64,000 nt of DNA from Cryobacterium sp. (GCF_025463825.1 NZ_JAODBG010000064.1:1-64000), one strand, 5' to 3'. Positions 51,482 through 60,811 are shown, counted from the first letter of the stretch. Numbers and translations are program-made. The notes: generated from the letters alone by a model not told the origin.

Positions 51482-52450
51482 GTGACAGTGACAGAGGCCC
51501 CCGTGGCCACCAGGAGCAGCACGCCGCCGGTTCGCCGGGGACGCGGCACCTTTCGCACGAGGGTGCTCGTGCCGTACGCCATGCTCGCGCCCGGCATCAT
51601 CCTCTTCGTGGCCTTCATGGCCGCGCCCATCGTGTACACGCTCTTCCTAAGCTTCCAGAAGACCAAGGTGTCCGGCCTCGGTCTGGGCGCCGGCGCCCGC
51701 AGCACCGTTTTCGCCGGGATCGACAATTACGTCACCACCCTCACGAACACCGAGTTCGGAGCCAGCGTCGGCCGCGTGCTCCTCTACGGCTTCATCCTGA
51801 TCCCACTGATGCTCGGCCTCGCGCTGCTCTTCGCATTGCTGCTTGACTCCCGGCGCACCCGCGCCGCCGGATTCTCCCGCACCGCGATCTTCCTGCCGTA
51901 CGCCGTGCCGGCCGTGATCAGCTCGCTGCTCTGGGGCTTCCTGTACCTGCCGGCCGTCAGCCCGTTCTACTTCGTGTTCGACACGCTCGGCTGGGACGTG
52001 CCTTCGCTGCTTTCGGCCGGCGGAGTCACCTTCGCCATCGCAAACATCGCCCTCTGGGGCGGCGTGGGCTTCAACATGATCGTGATGTACACCTCGCTCA
52101 AGTCGGTGCCCTCCGACATCTACGAGGCGGCCAAGCTCGACGGCGCCAGTGAGGTGCAGATCGCGTTGCGCATCAAGGTCCCCATCATCGCCCCGGCGAT
52201 CGTGATGACGGCGCTGTTCTCGATGGTCGCCACCCTGCAGGTCTTCGCCGAACCGACCACCCTGCGCCCGCTGACCAACTCGCTGTCCACCAGCTGGTCG
52301 CCGCTGATGCTCGTCTACCGGGATGCCTTCACCCGCGACGACATCTACTCGGCCGCCGCCACCTCGATCGTCATCGCCCTGGTGACCTTCGCCTTCTCAT
52401 TCCTGTTCCTGCGCGTCGTGCAGAAACGTGCCTTCGGCCAGGAGGACTGA
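51482..52450 (+). CDS. MalF-type sugar ABC transporter permease
   Basis: The 322-residue permease has six membrane segments. The EAA loop is EAAKLDGASEVQIALRIKVP, and the first-helix block is VPYAMLAPGIILFVAFMAAPIVYTLFLSF. The start is GTG; a GAGGA site lies about 6 bases upstream. It is followed by its MalG partner after 3 bp. Together with the binding protein it imports the substrate of the GH42 enzyme. The ATPase is not encoded here. Confidence 0.93.
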   Translation: MTVTEAPVATRSSTPPVRRGRGTFRTRVLVPYAMLAPGIILFVAFMAAPIVYTLFLSFQKTKVSGLGLGAGARSTVFAGIDNYVTTLTNTEFGASVGRVLLYGFILIPLMLGLALLFALLLDSRRTRAAGFSRTAIFLPYAVPAVISSLLWGFLYLPAVSPFYFVFDTLGWDVPSLLSAGGVTFAIANIALWGGVGFNMIVMYTSLKSVPSDIYEAAKLDGASEVQIALRIKVPIIAPAIVMTALFSMVATLQVFAEPTTLRPLTNSLSTSWSPLMLVYRDAFTRDDIYSAAATSIVIALVTFAFSFLFLRVVQKRAFGQED

Positions 52451-52453
52451 CCC

Positions 52454-53359
52454 ATGAGCATCGCCACCACTCTTATCCGGCCGGACCGCGCCCAGCGCAA
52501 AGCCGCCCGCGACTCCGCCCGCGTCTTCCGGCAGAAGGCCAGCCCGGTCTCCACCGGCATCCTCATCATCGGCGCCATCTACTGCCTGTTCCCGGTCTTC
52601 TGGGTGCTGATGGCGTCGAGCAAGGATAGTTCCGAGCTGTTCTCCACCTTCACCCTGATGCCCAGCACCCACCTGTGGGACAACATCATCGAGCTCAGCC
52701 AGTACCGGGACGGTCTGTTCTGGCGCTGGGTGCTCAACACGGCGATTTACGCCGGTGTCGGCGCCTTGGCGTCCACCTGGATCTCGGCTATCTGCGGTTA
52801 CGTGCTGGCCAAGTTCGAGTTCCCCGGCAAGAAGATCGTCTTCTCGATCCTGCTGATGGGCGTGCTGGTCCCCGGCGTCATCCTCGCCATCCCGCAGTAC
52901 TTCCTGCTGGCCGAAGTGGGACTGACTAACACCATGTGGTCGGTGCTGCTGCCCCAGATCATCAGCCCGTACGGCATCTACCTCGCCCGCATCTACGCGG
53001 CGGCTTCAGTTCCCACCGAGGTCATCGAGGCGTCCCGCACCGAGGGTGCCGGAGAGCTGTACATCTTCAACCGCATCGCCCTGCCGATGATGGGGCCGGG
53101 CCTGGTGACGATCTTCCTGTTCCAGTTCGTCGCGGTCTGGAACAACTTCATGCTTCCCTACATCATGCTCGGCGACGACCAGCTTTTCCCGGTGACGGTC
53201 GGCCTGAGCGGCCTGCTCAACCAGGGCGCCAGCGCACCGTCGATGTACACACTGGTGATCACGGGCGCGCTGCTGTCGATCATCCCCCTCATCATCATGT
53301 TCCTCGTGCTGCAGCGGTACTGGAAGGTCGACCTGGCAGCCGGTGCGGTCAAGGCCTGA
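52454..53359 (+). CDS. MalG-type sugar ABC transporter permease
   Basis: The 301-residue permease has six membrane segments and the MalG-type EAA loop EASRTEGAGELYIFNRIALP, in which the usual Ala-Asp is replaced by Ser-Arg and Thr-Glu but the key Gly is retained. It starts 3 bp after the MalF-type gene (GGAGGA ribosome site). The following LacI gene begins 19 bp after its stop, so the operon probably includes the repressor, although that gene also has its own -10 box. Confidence 0.93.
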   Translation: MSIATTLIRPDRAQRKAARDSARVFRQKASPVSTGILIIGAIYCLFPVFWVLMASSKDSSELFSTFTLMPSTHLWDNIIELSQYRDGLFWRWVLNTAIYAGVGALASTWISAICGYVLAKFEFPGKKIVFSILLMGVLVPGVILAIPQYFLLAEVGLTNTMWSVLLPQIISPYGIYLARIYAAASVPTEVIEASRTEGAGELYIFNRIALPMMGPGLVTIFLFQFVAVWNNFMLPYIMLGDDQLFPVTVGLSGLLNQGASAPSMYTLVITGALLSIIPLIIMFLVLQRYWKVDLAAGAVKA

Positions 53360-53378
53360 CGGTCGCTAGGATTCACTC

Positions 53379-54395
53379 GTGACCCCGCCCCCAGCCAAGC
53401 GCCGGCCGACAATCGATGATGTCGCCGCTGCCGCCGGCGTGTCCCGCGGCACGGTGTCCCGGGTGCTCAACGGCGGCCACTGGGTGAGTCCGGACTCCCT
53501 GGCCTCGGTGAACACCGCCATCAAGAAGACCGGTTACCGGGTCAACCCGCACGCGCGCAGTCTGGCCACCAGTCGGGCAAACTCGGTCGCCTTTCTGCTC
53601 ACCGAGTCCCATGACCGACTGTTCGAAGACCCGAACTTCGCGGTGCTGATGCGTGGAGCGTCGCGGGCGTTGTCGGCTCACGACATTTCCCTGGTGCTGA
53701 TCATGGCGGGCAACGAAGACGAACAGCGGCGGGCGACGGAGTTCATCACCGCCGGTCACGTCGACGGCGTGCTGCTGGTCTCCTCGCACAGCGGTCGCCG
53801 CGGCCTGATCTCCGAGATCATCGCAGCCGGGGTTCCCGCCATCGCCTGCGGGGTGCCCCTGGGATTCGAACGCAAGATGGGCTACGTGGCGGCGGATGAC
53901 TACGACGGTGCCCGGGAGATGCTGCGCTACCTGCAGGGACTCGGCCGGTCCCGGGTGGCCACCATTGCCGGCCCGGAAGATACCTCGGGCGGCATGCGTC
54001 GCTACCAGGCCTATGCGGACGCGCTCGGCGATGCTCTGGACGAGAGCTACGTGGCCCGCGGCGACTACAGCCGCGGGAGCGGCGCCGCGGCCATGACCGA
54101 ACTGCTGGCGCGGCATCCCGACCTGGACGCCGTCTTCGCAGCGAACGACGTGATGGCCGCCGGAGCCATCGACGTGCTGCTGGCCTCCGGCCGCCGCGTG
54201 CCCGAGGACGTGGCGGTCGGCGGCTTCGACGACGCGCCGGTGGCGACCACCACCACGCCGGCGCTGACCACCATGCACCAGCCGTTCGAGCGGATCAGCG
54301 AGGAAATGGTGCGGTTGCTGCTGCAGGTCATCGACGGCGAGCGTCCGGCTGCCGTCGTGCTGCCCACCGACCTCGTGGTGCGCGACAGCGCCTGA
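53379..54395 (+). CDS. LacI family transcriptional repressor (beta-galactoside module)
   Basis: The 338-residue repressor has a helix-turn-helix at residues 11-35 (TIDDVAAAAGVSRGTVSRVLN) and a sugar-sensing core ending in TTMHQPFERISEEMVRLLLQ. It begins with GTG, and TAGGAT ends exactly six bases upstream, so a leaderless transcript from its own promoter is likely besides read-through from the permeases. Position and the CGCTCCCAGTT sites suggest that it represses the importer and the GH42 gene. The effector is probably galactose, allolactose-like sugar or the imported oligosaccharide. Confidence 0.92.
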   Translation: MTPPPAKRRPTIDDVAAAAGVSRGTVSRVLNGGHWVSPDSLASVNTAIKKTGYRVNPHARSLATSRANSVAFLLTESHDRLFEDPNFAVLMRGASRALSAHDISLVLIMAGNEDEQRRATEFITAGHVDGVLLVSSHSGRRGLISEIIAAGVPAIACGVPLGFERKMGYVAADDYDGAREMLRYLQGLGRSRVATIAGPEDTSGGMRRYQAYADALGDALDESYVARGDYSRGSGAAAMTELLARHPDLDAVFAANDVMAAGAIDVLLASGRRVPEDVAVGGFDDAPVATTTTPALTTMHQPFERISEEMVRLLLQVIDGERPAAVVLPTDLVVRDSA

Positions 54396-54423
54396 GAGAT
54401 CGGTGGCCGTCATCCGCCCCGGC

Positions 54424-54514
54424 ATGTGACAGTCACATTCGCGTGATCGGGGGATGTGACAGTCACACGGTGTGTGCATAATTGACCTGCGGCCCCAATT
54501 GTGACCGTGCACAT
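54424..54514 (+). promoter_or_regulatory. three LacI-type operators before the AraR-like gene
   Basis: ATGTGACAGTCACAT (54424-54438, a perfect palindrome around one base), ATGTGACAGTCACAC (54454-54468) and TTGTGACCGTGCACAT (54499-54514) lie ahead of the repressor gene. They match the single site before the AraD operon (TGTGACCGTTCACA). The repeated half-site TGTGAC identifies one binding protein, most simply the repressor encoded directly downstream. Confidence 0.7.
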
Positions 54515-54532
54515 CCGATCGAGGCCATCCCC

Positions 54533-55552
54533 GTGTCAGCTGAATTGCCCAAGAGTCGCGCACCCAGCATCCGGGATGTGGCGCGCCTTGCCGGGGTGTC
54601 GCACCAGACCGTCTCCCGGGTGCTGAACAACCACCCCAGCATTCGCGAGTCCACCAAGGCCCGGGTGCAGCAGGTGATGGAGGAGCTACAATATCGGCCC
54701 AACCGCGCGGCCAGGGCACTCTCCCGCGGCACCTCGCGCACGATCGGCGTGCTCTCGGCATCCAGTTCGCAGTACGGCCCGGCCAGCAGCATCGCGGCCA
54801 TCCAGGATGCGGCGCGGGACGCCGGCTACTACGTGAACACAGCCAACATCACCTCGGCCGACCCCGACTCCATCGAAGCGGCCCTCGACCACCTAATGCT
54901 GCAGTCCGTGGAGGGCATCGTCGTGATCGCTCCGCAGGCCCGGGTCTTCGAGGTCCTCGAGTCGCTGTCGATCTCCGTGCCGTACGTGGCCCTGCAATCC
55001 ACCGGGGGAATGACCGACCACGGGCTCTCGGTCGACCAGATCGCCGGCGCCCGGCTGGCGACCCGGCACCTGATCGACCTCGGGCACCGCGATATCTATC
55101 ACCTTGCCGGGCCCCAGGACTGGATCGAGGCCGAGGCGCGGATGCGCGGCTTCCTCGACGAAATGAGTGCCATGGACGTGCCGACGACGGCACCCATTCT
55201 GGGCGACTGGACCGCTGACTTCGGTTACTACGCCGGCCGGGAACTCCTCCGGGTGCGGGACTTCACCGCGATCTTCTGTTCCAACGACCAGATGGCGCTG
55301 GGCCTGATGCATGCCATCCGGGACGCCGGGCTGGACATCCCCGGCGACATCAGCGTGGTCGGCTACGACGACATCCCGGAGTCGGCACACTTCTGGCCGC
55401 CTCTGACCACGGTGCGCCAGGACTTCGCCGAACTCGGCCGGCGCTGCATGGCCCTGCTGCTCGATGACATCGCCGCCGGTCCGGCCCACGACCGCAGCCC
55501 CATCATTCCCGCGCTCATCGTGCGCGCCTCCACGGGTCCGCCCGCTTTCTGA
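54533..55552 (+). CDS. LacI family repressor, AraR-like
   Basis: The 339-residue repressor has a helix-turn-helix at about residues 11-36 (SIRDVARLAGVSHQTVSRVLN) and the standard sensor core. The GTG at 54533 is chosen because GAGG lies about 9 bases before it and an earlier start would run through the operator at 54499-54514. Three TGTGAC-type palindromes precede it and one precedes the following AraD/transport operon, so it very likely represses itself and that operon. The inducer is proposed to be L-arabinose or a related pentose, from the AraD gene. Confidence 0.92.
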   Translation: MSAELPKSRAPSIRDVARLAGVSHQTVSRVLNNHPSIRESTKARVQQVMEELQYRPNRAARALSRGTSRTIGVLSASSSQYGPASSIAAIQDAARDAGYYVNTANITSADPDSIEAALDHLMLQSVEGIVVIAPQARVFEVLESLSISVPYVALQSTGGMTDHGLSVDQIAGARLATRHLIDLGHRDIYHLAGPQDWIEAEARMRGFLDEMSAMDVPTTAPILGDWTADFGYYAGRELLRVRDFTAIFCSNDQMALGLMHAIRDAGLDIPGDISVVGYDDIPESAHFWPPLTTVRQDFAELGRRCMALLLDDIAAGPAHDRSPIIPALIVRASTGPPAF

Positions 55553-55653
55553 TTCGCGACGGGACCCCTCCAGCAGGAGCTTCGCGGCGGCGTTACCCAA
55601 AAGTGACAAACCGGACTTGACAGAAGTTTGCCGGATGCGGCTAACATGAGGAC

Positions 55654-55671
55654 AATGTGACCGTTCACATT
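55654..55671 (+). promoter_or_regulatory. LacI-type operator of the araD-sugar transport operon
   Basis: AATGTGA-CCGT-TCACATT is a perfect inverted repeat with 7-bp arms, 50 bp before the first coding signal of the operon. It shares TGTGACCGT and CACAT with the sites before the AraR-like gene. TTGACA (55618-55623) lies upstream as a possible -35 box. Confidence 0.7.
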
Positions 55672-55721
55672 AATTTCTCCTTCTGCACCAACCGCAGCAC
55701 CTCAGACAAGGAAGTCGATCT

Positions 55722-55781
55722 GTGAGCATGATGACCGCGCAGCCCAGCGCCGACGCCATGACTGTGCCGGTACGCGCATGA
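55722..55781 (+). CDS. 19-codon upstream ORF coupled to araD
   Basis: GTG with a strong AAGGAAG ribosome site 7 bases upstream opens a frame of 19 codons (VSMMTAQPSADAMTVPVRA) whose TGA overlaps the araD ATG. The araD start itself has no ribosome site, so ribosomes probably reach it by finishing this small frame. It could be a true leader or the remnant of a preceding gene (for example a deleted ribulokinase end). No stalling motif is recognisable. Confidence 0.5.
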   Translation: MSMMTAQPSADAMTVPVRA

Positions 55782-56488
55782 GCACCTTCGGCCCGCAGAT
55801 CGAGGTCGCCATCGCCCGGGTTCGCGCCGACATCGCCCGCCTGCACGGCGAATTGACCAGCAACGGCCTGGTCGTCTGGACCGGAGGCAACGTCTCCGGC
55901 CGCGTGCCGGGTGCCGACCTGTTCGTGATCAAGCCCTCCGGCGTCGACTACGCCGCCCTCGCGCCCGAGAACATGATCCTGTGCGACCTCGACGGCCGCG
56001 TCATCCCGGAGACACCCGGATCCGACCGGTCACCGTCCAGCGACACCGCCGCGCACGCCTACGTGTACCGGCACATGCCGGAGGTCGGCGGCGTCGTGCA
56101 CACCCACTCCACCTATGCCACCGCGTGGGCTGCCCGCGGCGAAGAGATTCCCTGCGTCATCACGGCCATGGCGGACGAGTTCGGCGGTCCGATCCCGGTC
56201 GGCCGGTTCGCGATCATCGGGGACGACACCATCGGCCAGGGCATCGTCGAGGCCCTTTCCGGACACCGCTCCCGAGCGGTGCTGATGCAGAACCACGGAC
56301 CTTTCACCATCGGCTCCGACGCCCGCGACGCCGTCAAGGCCGCGGTCATGGTCGAAGACGTCGCCCGCACCGTGCAGATCGCCCGTCAGGGCGGGGACCT
56401 CCTACCCATCCCGCAGGAAGCGATCGACAGCCTCTTCAACCGTTACCAGAACGTTTACGGACAAGCCCCGCAGGGAGCCCTGAAGTAG
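55778..56488 (+). CDS. araD: L-ribulose-5-phosphate 4-epimerase
   Basis: The 236-residue class II aldolase-like enzyme carries the substrate loop TGGNVSGRVPG, the zinc ligands in GGVVHTHSTYATAWA (two His) and a third His in LMQNHGPFTIGSDA, so the metal site is complete. It converts L-ribulose 5-phosphate to D-xylulose 5-phosphate, feeding arabinose into the pentose phosphate pathway. It starts in overlap with a small upstream frame and is followed by the ChvE-type importer. The kinase and isomerase of the pathway are not in this window. Confidence 0.94.
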   Translation: MSTFGPQIEVAIARVRADIARLHGELTSNGLVVWTGGNVSGRVPGADLFVIKPSGVDYAALAPENMILCDLDGRVIPETPGSDRSPSSDTAAHAYVYRHMPEVGGVVHTHSTYATAWAARGEEIPCVITAMADEFGGPIPVGRFAIIGDDTIGQGIVEALSGHRSRAVLMQNHGPFTIGSDARDAVKAAVMVEDVARTVQIARQGGDLLPIPQEAIDSLFNRYQNVYGQAPQGALK

Positions 56489-56631
56489 TGGCGCCCGCCG
56501 GCGCACGTCCCCACGATTTCGCACGAGCCGCTCGCACCGGTCTCGTGACCGAGAAGACCACCACCCCGCGGGCATCCACCCACGGAGTGCATTGGACCCA
56601 GGCGCATCGCCGCCTGGTGCACGGCCTGTAA
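56488..56631 (+). CDS. small hypothetical ORF after araD
   Basis: GTG overlaps the araD stop by one base (TAGTG) and opens a 47-codon frame rich in Arg, Ala, Thr and His with no membrane segment. It carries no recognised motif. The overlap and the otherwise unexplained roughly 200-bp gap argue for coupled translation, but amino-acid composition is what random GC-rich DNA would give, so it may be fortuitous. Confidence 0.3.
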   Translation: MAPAGARPHDFARAARTGLVTEKTTTPRASTHGVHWTQAHRRLVHGL

Positions 56632-56659
56632 TCACACGCACCACCCCCGATTCACAGAT

Positions 56660-56688
56660 TTGACATCAAAGTCGATTGAAAATACGAA
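56660..56688 (+). promoter_or_regulatory. candidate internal promoter before the ChvE-type gene
   Basis: TTGACA (56660-56665) is a perfect -35 box, 17 bp from TACGAA (56683-56688), a weak -10. It would give the binding-protein gene its own promoter inside the operon, consistent with high expression of binding proteins. Confidence 0.4.
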
Positions 56689-56698
56689 AGGAACCACA

Positions 56699-57829
56699 GT
56701 GAAGAAGAAAGCATTCCTCGCGACACTGGCTGCCGGAGCCATGGTTGTGTCCCTGGCAGCATGCTCCAGCGGCGGAGACTCCGCAGACGGCGCCGGCGCC
56801 GGCGCCGGCGACGGCGGACTGGTCGGCGTCGCGATGCCCACCAAGTCCTCCGAGCGCTGGATCAACGACGGTAACGCCGTCAAGGAGCAGCTCGAAGCCG
56901 AGGGCTTCAAGGTCGACCTGCAGTACGCAGAAGACGACATCCCCATGCAGGTTTCGCAGATCGAGAACATGATCACCAAGGGCGCGGAAGCCCTGATCGT
57001 CGCCTCCATCGACGGCACCACCCTCACCAGCGTCCTCCAGGACGCCGCAGACGCCGACATCCCCGTCATCGCCTACGACCGCCTGATCCGCGACACCGAC
57101 AACGTCAGCTACTACGCGTCGTTCGACAACTTCAAGGTCGGCCAGCAGCAGGCCTGGTCCTTGCTCAACGGCCTCGGCCTGACCGAGCTGGACGGCACGC
57201 CCATCGAGGGCGCCCCGGCCGGCCCGTTCAACGTGGAGCTGTTCGCGGGTTCGCCGGATGACAACAACGCGACGTTCTTCTTCGACGGCGCGATGGAAGA
57301 ACTCCAGCCGCTCATCGACTCCGGCGTGCTGGTTGTCGGCAGTGGCCAGACCGACTTCGAGCAGGTCGCAACCCTGCGCTGGGACGGTGAAGAGGCACAG
57401 AGCCGTCTGGAGAACATCCTGACGTCCACGTACTCCGACGGCACCGTCATCAACGGCGTACTGTCCCCGTACGACGGCATCTCGCGGGGCATCATCTCCG
57501 CCCTCGAAGGCGCCGGCTACTCGGTCGGCGACACTTGGCCGATCATCTCCGGCCAGGACGCCGAGCTCGACTCGGTCAAGGCCATCGTCGCCGGTGAGCA
57601 GTACGGCACGATCTTCAAGGACACTCGCAAGCTCGCCGAGGTTGCGGTCGACATGACGATCGCGCTGCTGAACGACGAAGAGCCCGAGGTCAACAACACC
57701 ACCGATTACGACAACGGCAAGAAGGTTGTGGCCTCCTACCTCCTCGACTCCTCGATCGTCATCAAGGAGAACATCACGGAGCAACTGGTTGACAGCGGCT
57801 ACTGGACCCAGGCAGAGATCGACGGCTAA
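56699..57829 (+). CDS. chvE: multiple-monosaccharide ABC transporter substrate-binding lipoprotein
   Basis: This 376-residue type I periplasmic-binding protein is of the ChvE family. Signal peptide [17 protein letters not shown] ends in lipobox SLAAC (Cys22). The mature part shows the ChvE-type opening [17 protein letters not shown] and [25 protein letters not shown]. The GTG at 56699 is preferred because AAAGGA precedes it and it opens a perfect signal peptide. ChvE relatives bind arabinose, xylose, glucose and galactose. With AraD upstream and an AraR-like repressor, arabinose is the best guess. A perfect 14-bp hairpin follows. Confidence 0.95.
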   Translation: MKKKAFLATLAAGAMVVSLAACSSGGDSADGAGAGAGDGGLVGVAMPTKSSERWINDGNAVKEQLEAEGFKVDLQYAEDDIPMQVSQIENMITKGAEALIVASIDGTTLTSVLQDAADADIPVIAYDRLIRDTDNVSYYASFDNFKVGQQQAWSLLNGLGLTELDGTPIEGAPAGPFNVELFAGSPDDNNATFFFDGAMEELQPLIDSGVLVVGSGQTDFEQVATLRWDGEEAQSRLENILTSTYSDGTVINGVLSPYDGISRGIISALEGAGYSVGDTWPIISGQDAELDSVKAIVAGEQYGTIFKDTRKLAEVAVDMTIALLNDEEPEVNNTTDYDNGKKVVASYLLDSSIVIKENITEQLVDSGYWTQAEIDG

Positions 57830-57844
57830 CAGTTCAGTGTTTCC

Positions 57845-57881
57845 GACCGGCCGGCGGGGCATCGCGTCCCGCCGGCCGGTC
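57845..57881 (+). terminator. intercistronic hairpin after the ChvE-type gene
   Basis: GACCGGCCGGCGGG pairs perfectly with CCCGCCGGCCGGTC around a 9-base loop, between the binding-protein and ATPase genes. No T-tract. It probably lowers ATPase/permease expression relative to the binding protein. Confidence 0.7.
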
Positions 57882-57914
57882 AGCACAACGAGTAGACCAA
57901 AGAAAGGAACGCAC

Positions 57915-59444
57915 GTGACCACCAACATCCTCGAGATGCGCGGTATTACCAAGACCTTCCCCGGCGTCAAGGCGCTGCAGGACGTGACGCTCAATGTCGC
58001 TCGCGGCGAAGTTCACGCCATCTGCGGTGAGAACGGCGCGGGCAAGTCCACGCTGATGAAGGTGCTCAGTGGCGTTTACCCGCACGGCACTTACGCCGGC
58101 GACATCGTCTTCGAAGACGAGGTCGTTGAATTCAAGGACATCAGGGACAGCGAAGCCAAGGGCATCGTCATCATCCACCAGGAACTCGCGCTGAGTCCCT
58201 ACCTTTCCATCGCGGAGAACATCTTCCTCAACAACGAACAGCGTGGCGGCCTCGGCCTGATCGACTGGAACAAGACCAACAGTGAGGCCGTGAAGCTGCT
58301 CGCCCGCGTGGGCCTGCGCGAGAACCCCACAACCAAGATCATGGACATCGGCGTGGGCAAGCAGCAGCTGGTGGAGATCGCCAAGGCGCTCTCCAAGCGC
58401 GTGAAGCTACTCATCCTGGACGAGCCGACGGCCGCCCTCAACGACGAGGACTCCGACCACCTGCTCAACCTGATGCTGCACCTCAAGGGCCAGGGCATCA
58501 CGTCGATCATCATCAGCCACAAGCTGAACGAGATCAAAAAGGTCTCGGATGCCGTCACGATCATCCGCGACGGCAAGGCGATCGAGACGATCGCCAAGGC
58601 CGACGTGACCGAAGACCGCATCATCAAGGACATGGTCGGCCGCGACCTCGAGCACCGCTACCCGGACCACACGCCGAACATCGGCGAAGAAATCCTGCGC
58701 GTCGAGGACTGGACCGCCCATCATCCGCAGGACCCGTCCCGCGTGATGGTGGACAACGTGAACCTCAACGTGCGCTGTGGCGAGATCGTCGGTATCGCCG
58801 GCCTCATGGGAGCCGGACGCACCGAGTTCGCGATGAGCCTGTTCGGCCGCACCTACGGCAGCCGCATCTCCGGAAAGGTCTTCAAGGCGGGCAAGGAGAT
58901 CAAGACCCGCACGGTGACCGAGGCGATCGACAACGGCATCGCGTACGCCACCGAGGATCGCAAGACCTACGGGCTCAACCTCATCGAGGACATCAAGCGC
59001 AACATCTCGATGGCGTCGCTGGGCAAGCTCGTCAAGGGCGGACTCGTGGACGACAACGAGGAATTCAAGGTCGCCAACGAGTACCGCACGAGCATGAACA
59101 TCAAGGCGCCGACGGTGCTGGCCAAGACCGGGAAACTCTCCGGCGGCAACCAGCAGAAGGTCGTGCTGTCGAAGTGGATCTACTCGAACCCCGACGTGCT
59201 GATCCTCGATGAGCCCACCCGCGGCATCGACGTCGGCGCGAAGTACGAGATCTACGCGATCATCAACGCCCTCGCAGCACAGGGCAAGGGTGTCATCGTG
59301 ATCTCGTCCGAGCTGCCGGAACTGATCGGCATCTGCGACCGCATCTACACCCTTTCCGAGGGGCGCATCACGGGGGAATTCCCGATCGTCGATGCCACCC
59401 CGGAAACCCTTATCAAGCACATGACCATGGAAAAGGCCCGCTAG
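57915..59444 (+). CDS. mmsA: multiple-monosaccharide ABC transporter ATP-binding protein
   Basis: The 509-residue protein has two fused ATPase domains. The first has Walker [10 protein letters not shown] and [12 protein letters not shown]; the second has signature [16 protein letters not shown] and [12 protein letters not shown], with a degenerate P-loop GLMGAGRTE as in related proteins. The GTG at 57915 is chosen for its AGAAAGGA ribosome site; an earlier in-frame start would overlap the binding-protein gene without homology. It energises the ChvE/MmsB importer. The permease follows after 33 bp. Confidence 0.95.
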   Translation: MTTNILEMRGITKTFPGVKALQDVTLNVARGEVHAICGENGAGKSTLMKVLSGVYPHGTYAGDIVFEDEVVEFKDIRDSEAKGIVIIHQELALSPYLSIAENIFLNNEQRGGLGLIDWNKTNSEAVKLLARVGLRENPTTKIMDIGVGKQQLVEIAKALSKRVKLLILDEPTAALNDEDSDHLLNLMLHLKGQGITSIIISHKLNEIKKVSDAVTIIRDGKAIETIAKADVTEDRIIKDMVGRDLEHRYPDHTPNIGEEILRVEDWTAHHPQDPSRVMVDNVNLNVRCGEIVGIAGLMGAGRTEFAMSLFGRTYGSRISGKVFKAGKEIKTRTVTEAIDNGIAYATEDRKTYGLNLIEDIKRNISMASLGKLVKGGLVDDNEEFKVANEYRTSMNIKAPTVLAKTGKLSGGNQQKVVLSKWIYSNPDVLILDEPTRGIDVGAKYEIYAIINALAAQGKGVIVISSELPELIGICDRIYTLSEGRITGEFPIVDATPETLIKHMTMEKAR

Positions 59445-59477
59445 CGTCGGCGCTAACGGCAAAGGAGAAACGTCAAA

Positions 59478-60719
59478 ATGAGTGATCTTGAAACCAAGCC
59501 GGCGAGCAGCACGGCTGCAGGCGGACAAGTCAACCCCAGCACCTCCAAGGTGGGGACCTGGCTCAGCCACGTCGTCACCGACCTCGGCAAGAACGGTATT
59601 TTCATCGCGCTGATCGTGGTGGTGGTGCTGTTCAGCTTCCTGACCGACGGCATCCTGCTGCGGCCGCAGAACATCTCCAACCTGATCGTGCAGAACGGGT
59701 ACATCCTGGTTCTCGCGGTGGGCATGGTGATGGTCATCATCGCCGGCCACATCGACCTGTCGGTCGGATCGGTCGCCGCGTTCGTCGGCGCCGTGTCGGG
59801 TGTGTTCGCGGTGACCTGGGGCCTGCCCTGGTGGCTGTCGATCATCCTGTCGCTCCTGGTCGGTGCCCTGGTGGGCGTCTGGCAGGGCTTCTGGATCGCC
59901 TACGTGGGCATCCCGGCGTTCATCGTGACGCTGGCGGGCATGTTGATCTTCCGCGGCCTCGCGCTCGCGGTTCTCGGCAACGCCAACATCGGATCCTTCC
60001 CGGCCGAGTACCGGGCGCTGGGCAACGGCTTCCTCACCGACCTGTTCGGTGAATTCGACCTCGACCCGCTCACCCTGGGTGTCGCGGCCATCGCGATCAT
60101 CGCCCTGGTCGTGCAGCAGCTGCGCACCCGCAAGGGCCGTGCCTCGTACGGGCAGGAAGTCGAGCCGCTGGTGTGGTTCGTTGCCAAGCTCGTGCTGATC
60201 ACCGTGGTCATCGGCATGTTCGCCTACGCTCTGGCCTCCTACAAGGGCATCCCGGTCACCCTGATCGTGTTGGCCGTGCTGATCCTGGTCTACGGCGTCA
60301 TCATGAACCGCAGCGTTTTCGGCCGTCACATCTACGCGATCGGTGGCAACCTGCACGCCGCCGAGCTGTCGGGTGTCAAGACCCGCAACGTGACGTTCTG
60401 GTTGTTCGTGAACATGGGTGTGCTCGCAGCGCTGGCCGGCCTGATCTTCACCGCCCGCCTCAACCTGGCCGGCCCGAAGGCCGGTGACGGCTTCGAGCTC
60501 GAGGCTATCTCCGCCGCCTTCATCGGTGGCGCGGCCGTGCAGGGTGGTGTCGGCACCATCGGTGGCGCCATCATCGGTGGTCTGATCATCGGTGTGCTGA
60601 TCAACGGTATGTCGATCATGGGCATCGGCATCGAGTGGCAGCAGGCCGTGAAGGGCCTCGTGCTGCTCCTGGCCGTCGCCTTCGACGTATACAACAAGCG
60701 TCGCTCCGGCGGACGCTAG
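59478..60719 (+). CDS. mmsB: multiple-monosaccharide ABC transporter permease
   Basis: The 413-residue permease of the BPD_transp_2 family is longer than RbsC-type permeases, with about 11-12 membrane segments. Family blocks are GMVMVIIAGHIDLSVGSVAAFVG and the ATPase-contact loop IGGNLHAAELSGVKTRNV. A cytoplasmic loop TRKGRASYGQEVEPL lies mid-protein. AAAGGAGA precedes the ATG. It is the last gene of the araD-chvE-mmsA-mmsB operon, closed by a strong terminator. Confidence 0.95.
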   Translation: MSDLETKPASSTAAGGQVNPSTSKVGTWLSHVVTDLGKNGIFIALIVVVVLFSFLTDGILLRPQNISNLIVQNGYILVLAVGMVMVIIAGHIDLSVGSVAAFVGAVSGVFAVTWGLPWWLSIILSLLVGALVGVWQGFWIAYVGIPAFIVTLAGMLIFRGLALAVLGNANIGSFPAEYRALGNGFLTDLFGEFDLDPLTLGVAAIAIIALVVQQLRTRKGRASYGQEVEPLVWFVAKLVLITVVIGMFAYALASYKGIPVTLIVLAVLILVYGVIMNRSVFGRHIYAIGGNLHAAELSGVKTRNVTFWLFVNMGVLAALAGLIFTARLNLAGPKAGDGFELEAISAAFIGGAAVQGGVGTIGGAIIGGLIIGVLINGMSIMGIGIEWQQAVKGLVLLLAVAFDVYNKRRSGGR

Positions 60720-60734
60720 CCCTTTCTGCAACAC

Positions 60735-60780
60735 GGCCGCTGGCCCCGCATCCTCCCGGATGCGGGGCCAGCGGCCTTTT
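60735..60780 (+). terminator. strong rho-independent terminator after mmsB
   Basis: GGCCGCTGGCCCCGCATCC pairs perfectly over 19 bp with its complement at 60758-60776 around TCCC, followed by TTTT. It is the strongest terminator in the window and ends the pentose-transport operon. Confidence 0.92.
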
Positions 60781-60811
60781 GCGCGCCCCGCCCGCCGCCC
60801 CCGCCCCCGCC

